Part shown: positions 1 to 5,585 of the stretch, in pieces | Numbering within the stretch: position 1 is the stretch's first letter | Layout of the letters: each line of letters opens with the position of its first letter | Notes under the pieces: generated by a model | What the model was told of the DNA's origin: nothing | Seen by the model: only the letters and a program-made list of their open reading frames with translations | The model's database searches: none | NCBI GenBank assembly: GCA_041688385.1 | Contig: JBDNIH010000026.1 | Coordinates: 1-5,585, forward strand | Origin: UBA7662 sp041688385 | GTDB lineage: Bacteria; Bacteroidota; Bacteroidia; UBA7662 | Length of the DNA stretch: 5,585 nucleotides | Reading direction: 5' to 3' | Made by a program: the position numbers and the translations under genes

Positions 1-2
1 AC

Positions 3-1433
3 AGCATCGAGTTTATCCGTGCGTTTACGCACATCTTTCGGGAGATCGCTCATTTCAGCGATACCACCTGCATTGTCAGAGATTGGACCATATGCATCAA
101 CTGCCAATTGGATACCAGTATTGGCCAACATACCTACAGCAGCAATGGCAATACCATATAAACCACCGAATTCAAAGGCTCCGATTATCGAAGCTGCAAT
201 TAACAATACTGGAATAGCTGTCGACATCATGCCAACACCCAAACCTGCAATGATATTCGTAGCAGCACCTGTAGACGATTGTCGTACAATAGACATCACT
301 GGCTTTTTACCCGTTCCGGTATAATATTCTGTTACCAAACCAACCAACAAGCCAGCGACAAGGCCAATAACTGTAGCTATAAACACACCGTTGGCAGTCA
401 TAGCGCGCTCAACACCATACAGTACATCATGGAATATCCATTCAGCAGGCAACATCCAATGAATGATAAAATAAGAAGACACAATCATCAAACCAGAGGA
501 TACGAATTCACCCATGTTCAAGGCTTTTTGTGGATCACCACCTTCTTTTACTCGTACGAAAAATGTACCCACAATAGACATAATGATACCCGCTGCAGCC
601 AAAACGAGCGGCAACAAAACACCACCGAGTCCATTGAAATTATCGCCAAATCCGGGGGCCATAAAGGCTGCACCCAATACCATGGTACCGATGATAGAAC
701 CTACATAAGACTCAAATAAGTCGGCACCCATACCGGCTACATCACCCACATTGTCTCCAACGTTATCGGCGATGGTAGCTGGATTCAAAGGATGATCCTC
801 CGGAATACCAGCTTCTACCTTACCTACCAAGTCGGCACCTACGTCGGCGGCTTTGGTATAAATACCACCACCCACGCGCGCGAATAAAGCAATAGACGAA
901 GCACCAAACGAAAAGCCTGTTATGATTGTGATTACGCGATTTAAATTTTCAGCGGTATCAACCCCAAACATATTACTGTAAATCAGAAAAAGACTACCTA
1001 GTCCGATAACGCCAAGACCAACCACGCCCATACCCATTACGGAACCACCAGCAAAGGCGATTTCGAGTGCCTTACCCAAACTGGTACGTGCTGCATTGGC
1101 AGTACGAACGTTTGCTTTAGTGGCGACTTTCATACCGATATAGCCCGCTAAACCTGAGCACAAGGCACCGATAATAAAGGAAAGCCCTACCAACGGAGAT
1201 GAGTTGGCATTATTAGCTGATACAGCGAGCAATATAGCAACCGCAACAACGAAGATGGACAATACGCGGTATTCTGCTTTCAAAAACGCCATAGCGCCTT
1301 CAGCAATGTGACCAGCAATTTTTTTCATTTTGTCGGTGCCGGCATCTTGTTTGGCTACCCAACTGGATTTCCAGAAGGTGTAAAGCAAACTAACCGCACC
1401 AATCACAGGGATCAGGTAAAAGATTGAATTCAT
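3..1433 (-). CDS. hppA: Membrane-bound ion-pumping pyrophosphatase (HppA), N-terminal 477 residues; partial at the left edge
   Basis: This integral inner-membrane enzyme hydrolyses cytoplasmic pyrophosphate and pumps Na+ and/or H+ outward. The frame is open from ATG at 1433 to the window edge with no stop or frameshift; family members are roughly 650-800 residues, so about a third is missing. The diagnostic core is intact: GGGIYTKAADVGADLVGKVE (188-207), the PPi/Mg-binding DNVGDNVGD (223-231) and AYGPISDNAGGIAEM (447-461). By alignment from memory with the plant enzyme, K194, D197, D201, E212, D223, D227, D231 and D238 match its K250, D253, D257, E268, D279, D283, D287 and D294. In TM6 (DLFESYVGS) the gate glutamate is E241, and the plant E301 position is G245, the arrangement of Na+-type pumps. 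The residues that decide K+ dependence (GNTTAA versus GNTTKA) should lie just past the edge. Family assignment is very secure; ion specificity is inferred. Confidence 0.97.
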   Translation of the reverse strand, partial: MNSIFYLIPVIGAVSLLYTFWKSSWVAKQDAGTDKMKKIAGHIAEGAMAFLKAEYRVLSIFVVAVAILLAVSANNANSSPLVGLSFIIGALCSGLAGYIGMKVATKANVRTANAARTSLGKALEIAFAGGSVMGMGVVGLGVIGLGSLFLIYSNMFGVDTAENLNRVITIITGFSFGASSIALFARVGGGIYTKAADVGADLVGKVEAGIPEDHPLNPATIADNVGDNVGDVAGMGADLFESYVGSIIGTMVLGAAFMAPGFGDNFNGLGGVLLPLVLAAAGIIMSIVGTFFVRVKEGGDPQKALNMGEFVSSGLMIVSSYFIIHWMLPAEWIFHDVLYGVERAMTANGVFIATVIGLVAGLLVGLVTEYYTGTGKKPVMSIVRQSSTGAATNIIAGLGVGMMSTAIPVLLIAASIIGAFEFGGLYGIAIAAVGMLANTGIQLAVDAYGPISDNAGGIAEMSDLPKDVRKRTDKLDA

Positions 1434-1460
1434 TAGGTTTTAGGTTTTTTTAAAACTGAA

Positions 1461-1468
1461 CAAATATA
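1461..1468 (-). promoter_or_regulatory. Bacteroidota-type -7 promoter element of hppA
   Basis: On the minus strand this reads TATATTTG, an exact match to the Bacteroidota -7 consensus TAnnTTTG, ending 27 nt before the hppA ATG. A weak TGTT lies 19 nt upstream where the -33 TTG-like element is expected. The implied leader is about 20 nt, A-rich, with no Shine-Dalgarno sequence. The match is seen; activity is inferred. Confidence 0.6.
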
Positions 1469-1476
1469 GAGGAAGG

Positions 1477-1499
1477 ACTCAGATTTTAACAGACTGAGT
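1477..1499 (-). repeat. Inverted repeat ACTCAG-N11-CTGAGT between the CAP gene and hppA
   Basis: A perfect 6-bp inverted repeat has arms at 1477-1482 and 1494-1499 and an 11-nt AT-rich centre. It begins about 25 nt after the CAP-gene stop and lies just upstream of the hppA -7 element, covering the expected -33 region. No T-tract follows it directly on the minus strand, so a classical intrinsic terminator is poorly supported. An operator or an imperfect transcript-end hairpin are both possible. Confidence 0.4.
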
Positions 1500-1524
1500 A
1501 TTCAGCTGGCTAATCTAAATGCTT

Positions 1525-2208
1525 TTAATCAGAAATACGGGCAAAATTCTGTGTAATCAGGGTCTGTGGTAAAGTTTTATATTGGAAAGGCTCCTCATCG
1601 AACGCACTGCCACAGCCTAAGTGAGTAAAATCTTTACTCATTACATTGGCTTTATGGTCGGGAGAAGACATCCAGAGTTTCACAACTGCTCGTCCAAACT
1701 CGCCATAAGTCATTAAACGAAGGGGTTTCCCATTCAAATTTAGAAAGGTGAAAGTACCATCGGGATTCTTAACTGCATCGTATCTCTCTTCCGGGCGCAG
1801 TTTATAGGCAGGCAATTCAATGATGTTCTCTCCAAAAGCTGTAAAACTCTCGCCACCCTTGTTTTTGATGCGTTGTTCTGGCTCCCTGTTTTCTCTGTCG
1901 CCTTTGTTGATATGGCTAAAAAAACGTTTGTCACGCATTTCAATTGAATGAAACAAGGCCGCTTCGCGCAGTGTCGGATGATAGCGATAGGCTGGTAGTT
2001 TACGCTTCAGTCTTTGTTCATTGGTCGCAAAAAAAACAGCCATATCAATCAATGCCACATCGGCTTTTTGGATATCTATGATTTGTAAGGCAGCAGTGGC
2101 ATTAAAAAAGCTGTCCACAGCGAGACTGGTGTACCAGTCCGGATCGGCGGATTCAGGCTGAGCCGACACAAATAGCGGCAACAAAAATAGAACAAACAGA
2201 TTACGCAT
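1525..2208 (-). CDS. Secreted CAP-domain (SCP/PR-1, YkwD-like) protein
   Basis: This 227-residue protein has a cleavable-looking signal peptide: M-R-N, a hydrophobic stretch to about residue 15, then VSA-Q with likely cleavage near residue 17. It should be exported to the periplasm or outside. From about residue 60 it shows the CAP fold signature: an N-x-x-R-like opening (NEQRLKRK, 63-70), an LREAALFHSIEM helix (80-91), FFSH (96-99), GENI (126-129), and WMSSPDHKANVM (179-190) followed by LGCG (197-200). H99, E127 and H185 fit the conserved CAP cleft residues. There is no lipobox, and the one cysteine, C199, sits in the last motif. Bacterial CAP proteins have few proven functions; peptide, lipid or wall binding has been proposed. 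ATG at 2208 is supported by the signal peptide starting there and by a promoter element just upstream. It lies 53 nt after the racemase gene, so it may be read both with it and independently. Confidence 0.9.
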   Translation of the reverse strand: MRNLFVLFLLPLFVSAQPESADPDWYTSLAVDSFFNATAALQIIDIQKADVALIDMAVFFATNEQRLKRKLPAYRYHPTLREAALFHSIEMRDKRFFSHINKGDRENREPEQRIKNKGGESFTAFGENIIELPAYKLRPEERYDAVKNPDGTFTFLNLNGKPLRLMTYGEFGRAVVKLWMSSPDHKANVMSKDFTHLGCGSAFDEEPFQYKTLPQTLITQNFARISD

Positions 2209-2224
2209 GTATTGAGGTTTGGCC

Positions 2225-2232
2225 CAAAGATA
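2225..2232 (-). promoter_or_regulatory. Bacteroidota-type -7 promoter element of the CAP gene
   Basis: The minus strand reads TATCTTTG, matching TAnnTTTG, 16 nt before the CAP-gene ATG, so the leader would be very short (about 10 nt). A GGTT lies 19 nt upstream, the same spacing as the TGTT ahead of the hppA element. No Shine-Dalgarno sequence is present. The element suggests the CAP gene need not depend on readthrough from the racemase gene. Its activity is inferred. Confidence 0.5.
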
Positions 2233-2261
2233 AAAAGTCAGAATTAAAAAGAACCATCCCT

Positions 2262-3332
2262 TTAGCTCACTCGTTTTTCGACATAATTTGAATTCATCAA
2301 ACTTAGCGCACCCATATATTTCAGTGCAAACTCCAAGGTGTCGCCTACTTTTAAGCCTCTGGGGTTTAACCCAAGATCAATAACAATCATATCGCTGCTT
2401 GACCCCAATACTTCCATATCCGCACCTGGCATGATAAGATATTTGGGATCAGTGTCTAACACACCGATATCAATAATCGCCCGGTAGCTGCTTTTGCCAA
2501 ATTTACTTTCATCCAATTCCAGAAGTTCTCCTCGTGGATTGAAGCCAAGTTCACCTGTCGGCAGGCTGGGTTTTTCACTGAGTTCGATTATTTCTGCTTC
2601 CAGACTAAATACATCATCCCGCATCCCAGGAATGAGTGCGTCCGAAAAAAGATCGGCACCAAAAAACAACGTTTCTCCAATGCGAAAATGGTTTACACCG
2701 GGAGGAATGCGTTTTTGCATGAGTAACGGTATGGTTACCGATGTTCCTCCACTGATCCAAGGAATTTTTCGTTTAAATTTCAGTTCTATGATTTGTTTGT
2801 AAAGGCTGAGCTGAATGAGTTTATCCTGAGAAGGCATTACGCCATGTAAACAATTAAGATTCGTGCCGAGTCCAATAAAATCGAGCATAGGCAATTCGAA
2901 CGCTTCTTCGTAAAAATCTACCAACCTTTCACCCATCACCCCTTCCCGCAAATCACCCATTTCAACCATGACAATTACTTTGTGGGTTTTGCCTTGTTTG
3001 CGGGCTTCGGCTGAAAGCAATTTTAGACTTTCAATATCTGTTTGAAGACTCACATCTGCATACTTGATGATGGCCGGAATACTACGTTTTGGAGCCGGCT
3101 TTATGTACACCGTTTGAACCTCTGGAGCTAACCTTTTTATCAAACGCAGATTACTTACGCGCGAATCATGTACCTCTTTAATGCCCAAGTCTAGCACCTC
3201 CTGAATGAAGCCTTTGTGGCCACATAAAAGTTTGGTGACTACTCCCCAGTCGGACGCTGTGTTTTTGAATAAGCCTTCCAAAAACTGGTGATTATGCCTG
3301 AGACTGGACCTGTTAAGTGTAAGAATGGCCAT
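2262..3332 (-). CDS. Alanine/ornithine racemase-family PLP-dependent enzyme
   Basis: This 356-residue protein is a fold-type III PLP enzyme of the group that includes clostridial ornithine racemase and YhfX-like proteins; it should be cytoplasmic. Visible marks are the N-terminal MAILTLNRSSLRHN, a lysine in GVVTKLLCG (K34) that should bind PLP, VEMGDLREG (123-131), the GTNLNCLHGV segment (156-165), the phosphate-binding SGGTS (194-198) and RIGETLFFG (217-225). The classical alanine-racemase GYGDG segment with its catalytic Tyr is not seen, and the C-terminal part is short, so it is probably not the cell-wall Alr; the substrate (ornithine, alanine or another amino acid) is unknown. ATG at 3332 is chosen over an in-frame ATG at 3377 because family homology begins with MAILTLNR and the longer form would intrude 44 nt into the preceding gene. 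It starts 1 nt after the GNAT stop (TAAGATG), implying translational coupling. Confidence 0.88.
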   Translation of the reverse strand: MAILTLNRSSLRHNHQFLEGLFKNTASDWGVVTKLLCGHKGFIQEVLDLGIKEVHDSRVSNLRLIKRLAPEVQTVYIKPAPKRSIPAIIKYADVSLQTDIESLKLLSAEARKQGKTHKVIVMVEMGDLREGVMGERLVDFYEEAFELPMLDFIGLGTNLNCLHGVMPSQDKLIQLSLYKQIIELKFKRKIPWISGGTSVTIPLLMQKRIPPGVNHFRIGETLFFGADLFSDALIPGMRDDVFSLEAEIIELSEKPSLPTGELGFNPRGELLELDESKFGKSSYRAIIDIGVLDTDPKYLIMPGADMEVLGSSSDMIVIDLGLNPRGLKVGDTLEFALKYMGALSLMNSNYVEKRVS

Positions 3333-3333
3333 C

Positions 3334-3774
3334 TTATTTTTGCAAACGCATTTCGAGGTATTTATTCTGAAATCCAAGACTTTCGTACAGACCTACGGCG
3401 GGGTTATCCGCCTCAACGTGCAAAGCAATGCTACCCGGCAGATGTTCAATGGCCGCTTGCATTAGTTTTTTGCCAACACCCCGGCCGCGTGCCTCGGGTG
3501 CTACAGCTATATACACTAAGATGTGTTCAGGGATATAAGCCTTCATATGCGTATGGTTGACCACAACAGCACCCAAAAGTTGTTCCTGCTCCGATTTGGC
3601 TACCCAAACTGCTCCACCTTGCTCTGGCTTGTTTCCTAATGCATAATCTAAACAGGCCTCAATATGCGAAATAGGGTCACCGTATTTTTCGAGAGCACCT
3701 GCTAAAAATCGGGCAATATTGAGTTGAGTTACCGGCTCTGGTAGCTGTGTTGCATCATATCGTTGAATAGTCAT
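3334..3774 (-). CDS. GNAT-family N-acetyltransferase
   Basis: This 146-residue cytoplasmic protein is a single GNAT domain, the usual length for the family, expected to transfer acetyl from acetyl-CoA to an amine. Motif A is clear: the strand ILVYIAVAPEAR followed by R96-G-R-G-V-G101, the acetyl-CoA pyrophosphate-binding loop, then helix KKLMQAAIEHL. Motif B is also clear: LHVEADNPAVGLYESLGF (118-135), with Y130 in the position of the usual general acid. The N-terminal 80 residues, which shape the acceptor site, resemble nothing I can name, so the acceptor (amino acid, polyamine or protein N-terminus) is unknown. Its ATG overlaps the symporter stop by 4 nt (ATGA), and its stop lies 1 nt before the racemase ATG, so it is the middle gene of a coupled set. 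Confidence 0.92.
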   Translation of the reverse strand: MTIQRYDATQLPEPVTQLNIARFLAGALEKYGDPISHIEACLDYALGNKPEQGGAVWVAKSEQEQLLGAVVVNHTHMKAYIPEHILVYIAVAPEARGRGVGKKLMQAAIEHLPGSIALHVEADNPAVGLYESLGFQNKYLEMRLQK

Positions 3775-5201
3775 ACTGCTGTGGATTTTAGTTTTTTGTT
3801 GGCGTCGTTTTTCGAGATCAGCATAAAAGCACCCAAAGAGACGGCCAAGCCGGCCAGATTAGGGTCTACACCATAAGGAAGTGTGCCATACGCCAAGGTA
3901 ATCATTAAGGTGGTTAAACCCCCTCCTAACATGGCAAAAATCGCTGCCCGCTGCGATCCCCACTTGCCGAATAGGCCAAATAACATCGGCACCAATAATC
4001 CCGACACCAAAAATGCATAGGCATGTAACATGAGCTTTAATACTTCGGTGCTTCGCCACGCTAAAGCAATGGCAAGGACACCAATAAAGAGGGTTACCGC
4101 CTGAGAAATGCGAACGTTTTGCGCCCAAGCAGGTCTGATTTTTTCAAGGAAGTCGGTTACTACATTGCCCGATGCAGCCATCAAACAAGAATCGGCTGTG
4201 CTGAGTATTGCGCTGAAATAGGCTGCCAGCAATAAGCCCAATAAGCCAGCAGGTAACATATTTACCAGCAATAACGGTAGACCCTGCTCCGGGTCCGTCA
4301 AAAGATTTAGGTTGGCATACAAACCTTGTTCAGCTGCAACACGTGCCAGCAAGCCCAAACCCACCCCCATGAATGCCATAATTGGCCATTCAAAAAGACC
4401 TGCGATAAACCACGCGCGTTTGGCGGTTTTTTCATCTCGACTTGCTAATATGCGTTGAAAAAGAGTCATCCCGACGAACCAAATGGGTATTATAGTTATC
4501 GACCAATTTAAAAGTGTTACCCAGTCGACGGAACCCAGCGACAACATAGAAGCCGGCAAACTCAATTGAATTGCCTCCCAGCCCCCTACGGCTATCCAAG
4601 CCAGCGGCAAACCTACACCTCCTAAACCGACAATAAGTATTACCCACTGTATGGTATCGGTATATATGACGGCTTTCATCCCGCCCATAACTGTGTAGAT
4701 GACAGCCACACCTCCCATCAATAATAGGGCTTGATGAATACTAATTTCAGGAAAAGCAGCTGTAGCCAATTTGGCACCAGCAAGTAATTGAGATGAGGTA
4801 AATGCAGCATATCCAATGGCCGATATCAAACCAGCGACCAAGGCTGCCTTGGAGCCAAAACGATCTCCAAACCATTGCGGCAGCGTAAGCCATTTCCGAA
4901 AGGAAGGATGGCGACATATTTTTGGTATGAGCAACACGGCACTTAACCAAGCGCCGATTAAACCCGTAAACAACATCCAACTGCCCGACAAACCAAGCAC
5001 AAAGCCCAGTCCTCCTAGTCCAATCGAAAAGCCGCCTCCTACATCTGTCGCCACTACAGATAATCCGATATGCCAACTCCCCATATTGCGGCCGCCTACA
5101 TAATAATCATCGTTATCCTGATGTTTACGATGAAAATAGAACCCTACAGCCAACATGAGCAGCATGTAAATGGCTAGAATAATTAAGTCTACTAAATGCA
5201 T
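3771..5201 (-). CDS. Sodium:solute symporter (SSS family, TC 2.A.21)
   Basis: This 476-residue inner-membrane carrier is expected to couple Na+ entry to solute uptake; it has about 13 hydrophobic segments, the normal SSS number. Family marks are DDYYVGGRNMGSW (31-43) after TM1, LSVVATDVGGG (47-57) in the TM2 region where Na+ and substrate bind, TVMGGMKAVIYTDTIQW (170-186), FQRILASRD (248-256) and LLAAYFSAILSTADSCL (324-340). In the last motif S330 fits the first of the paired Na2-site Ser/Thr residues of PutP and vSGLT, but the next residue is Ala331. This resembles several uncharacterised SSS branches and leaves the Na+ stoichiometry open. The tail after about residue 463 is short, polar and Lys-rich, with no sensor domain. 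The start sits 10 nt after a good -7 element. As first gene of a coupled set with an acetyltransferase and a racemase, an amino-acid-like substrate is a reasonable guess, not a demonstrated one. Confidence 0.93.
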   Translation of the reverse strand: MHLVDLIILAIYMLLMLAVGFYFHRKHQDNDDYYVGGRNMGSWHIGLSVVATDVGGGFSIGLGGLGFVLGLSGSWMLFTGLIGAWLSAVLLIPKICRHPSFRKWLTLPQWFGDRFGSKAALVAGLISAIGYAAFTSSQLLAGAKLATAAFPEISIHQALLLMGGVAVIYTVMGGMKAVIYTDTIQWVILIVGLGGVGLPLAWIAVGGWEAIQLSLPASMLSLGSVDWVTLLNWSITIIPIWFVGMTLFQRILASRDEKTAKRAWFIAGLFEWPIMAFMGVGLGLLARVAAEQGLYANLNLLTDPEQGLPLLLVNMLPAGLLGLLLAAYFSAILSTADSCLMAASGNVVTDFLEKIRPAWAQNVRISQAVTLFIGVLAIALAWRSTEVLKLMLHAYAFLVSGLLVPMLFGLFGKWGSQRAAIFAMLGGGLTTLMITLAYGTLPYGVDPNLAGLAVSLGAFMLISKNDANKKLKSTAV

Positions 5202-5224
5202 AAATTGTATGCAAAATTATGCAT
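5196..5224. repeat. Three ATGCA copies, two framing an inverted repeat over the symporter promoter
   Basis: ATGCA occurs on the plus strand at 5196-5200, 5209-5213 and 5219-5223. The second copy and TGCAT at 5220-5224 form the inverted repeat ATGCA-N6-TGCAT, with the -7 element in its centre. The first copy overlaps the symporter start codon. The arrangement would suit repressor binding over the -7 box and start site. The repeats are short in an AT-rich region, so chance is a real alternative. Confidence 0.35.
5212..5219 (-). promoter_or_regulatory. Bacteroidota-type -7 promoter element of the symporter-GNAT-racemase cassette
   Basis: The minus strand reads TAATTTTG, matching TAnnTTTG, 10 nt before the symporter ATG. 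This implies a leader of only a few nucleotides, or leaderless-like initiation. No convincing -33 TTG appears at the usual spacing (a TTTTTGG run lies too close), so an activator may be needed. The element lies inside an ATGCA/TGCAT inverted repeat. Confidence 0.5.
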
Positions 5225-5310
5225 TTAATTGCCAAAAATTTCGGTTAAACTCTAAATTCTACAATTATTTTGGGAATTGCTTAAATTTTAAAATAAATTA
5301 TATAAAATTA

Positions 5311-5352
5311 ATTCAGATAATTTTAAGCCATTAAATAGCCAAATATCTGAAT
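5311..5352 (-). terminator. Inverted repeat downstream of the oxidase gene; possible weak terminator
   Basis: A perfect 9-bp inverted repeat (ATTCAGATA at 5311-5319, TATCTGAAT at 5344-5352) begins 13 nt after the oxidase stop. The loop is about 24 nt and holds an AGCCA direct repeat with an 11-nt period. On the minus strand the second arm is followed by T-rich sequence (TAATTTTATATAATTTATTT). The stem is AT-rich and the T-tract interrupted, so termination would be weak. It is the only candidate separating the oxidase from the symporter cassette. Confidence 0.4.
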
Positions 5353-5365
5353 ATTTAAGTAGTCA

Positions 5366-5584
5366 TTATTCCCTAATGGAACTGTTATCTCCAAATATTT
5401 TCCCCGGATTGAGAATCCCGTTAGGATCGAAAATAGATTTTATGCCTTTCATGAGTTGAAAATGAATTGGCTCAAATAGGATGTCCATGTACTCCTGCTG
5501 CACTAAACCTATTCCATGTTCACCTGATATGGTTCCCCCCAGCGATTTCACGACTTCGAACAATTCGCGTATGCCTTGTTTTAC
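5366..5584 (-). CDS. FAD-linked oxidase/dehydrogenase of the GlcD/D-lactate dehydrogenase type, C-terminal 72 residues; partial at the right edge
   Basis: The frame is open to the right edge and ends with TAA at 5366. The visible part is the end of the FAD-oxidase C-terminal domain of the VAO/PCMH family: GGTISGEHGIGL, then QQEYMDILFE, LMKGIKSIFDPNGILNPGKIF and a short polar tail. The GEHGIG motif and the D-P-x-G-I-L-N-P-G-K ending are diagnostic; the His lies near the flavin in this family. Such enzymes oxidise D-2-hydroxy acids (D-lactate, glycolate, D-2-hydroxyglutarate) and pass electrons to the respiratory chain; which one cannot be told here. The protein stops right after NPGKIF plus 10 residues, so no C-terminal Fe-S domain is fused, unlike the long GlcD-Fe-S fusions known in some Bacteroidota. 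It is cut by the window, so an internal TTG start at 5563 is not a real gene start. Confidence 0.93.
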   Translation of the reverse strand, partial: VKQGIRELFEVVKSLGGTISGEHGIGLVQQEYMDILFEPIHFQLMKGIKSIFDPNGILNPGKIFGDNSSIRE

Positions 5585-5585
5585 G

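Noticed and set aside
19..719. Plus-strand open frames opposite hppA (three, up to 146 codons)
   Set aside because: They are antisense to a clearly conserved pyrophosphatase, have no family resemblance, and none has a recognisable promoter.
3..1433. hppA as a pseudogene because no stop is present
   Set aside because: The frame is intact to the edge and all catalytic motifs seen are complete; it is only cut by the window.
2209..2261. Intrinsic terminator between the racemase and CAP genes
   Set aside because: There are T-runs on the minus strand but no stem of useful length before them.
2494..3560. Plus-strand frames opposite the racemase and GNAT genes
   Set aside because: They are antisense to two well-supported genes and show no domain signature.
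3859..5103. Several open frames overlapping the symporter on both strands
   Set aside because: They are compositional shadows of the symporter frame, with low-complexity translations and no recognisable motifs.
5284..5309. AATTTTA...TAAAATT inverted repeat in the AT-rich gap
   Set aside because: It is pure A/T in a region of about 80-90% A+T, where 7-bp palindromes are expected by chance.
5202..5365. Small RNA or riboswitch in the gap before the symporter
   Set aside because: The promoter element lies only 10 nt from the ATG, leaving no room for a leader RNA, and no GC-rich structured segment is present.

Overview
The window looks like chromosomal DNA of a Bacteroidota (Cytophagia/Flavobacteriia/Chitinophagia-like) bacterium. 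Three leaders contain the TAnnTTTG -7 element typical of that phylum, none of the three leader-borne starts has a clear Shine-Dalgarno sequence, and intergenic DNA is very AT-rich while coding DNA is near mid GC. The protein families present fit this but do not fix a genus. No RNA gene, mobile element or CRISPR array was seen.

All six genes lie on the minus strand, so the transcriptional order runs right to left. (1) 5584-5366: C-terminal end of a GlcD-type FAD-linked oxidase/dehydrogenase, cut by the right edge. (2) An AT-rich gap of about 165 bp with an inverted repeat just after the oxidase and a promoter just before the next gene. (3) A tightly packed cassette: a sodium:solute symporter (5201-3771), a GNAT acetyltransferase (3774-3334, ATGA overlap) and an alanine/ornithine-racemase-family PLP enzyme (3332-2262, 1-nt gap). 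(4) A secreted CAP/SCP-domain protein (2208-1525) with its own promoter-like element in a 53-bp gap. (5) A 91-bp gap holding an inverted repeat and a promoter-like element. (6) The first 477 residues of a membrane-bound pyrophosphatase (HppA), running off the left edge.

The symporter, acetyltransferase and racemase are probably translated together. A plausible reading is uptake of a small, perhaps amino-acid-like, solute followed by racemisation and/or N-acetylation, but the substrate cannot be read from sequence. HppA carries its gate glutamate in the position used by Na+-pumping (or Na+/H+) enzymes, so it could help maintain the sodium gradient a symporter uses; that link is inference. No undescribed system is evident. 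The coupled three-gene cassette and the repeats around its promoter are the most worthwhile leads.
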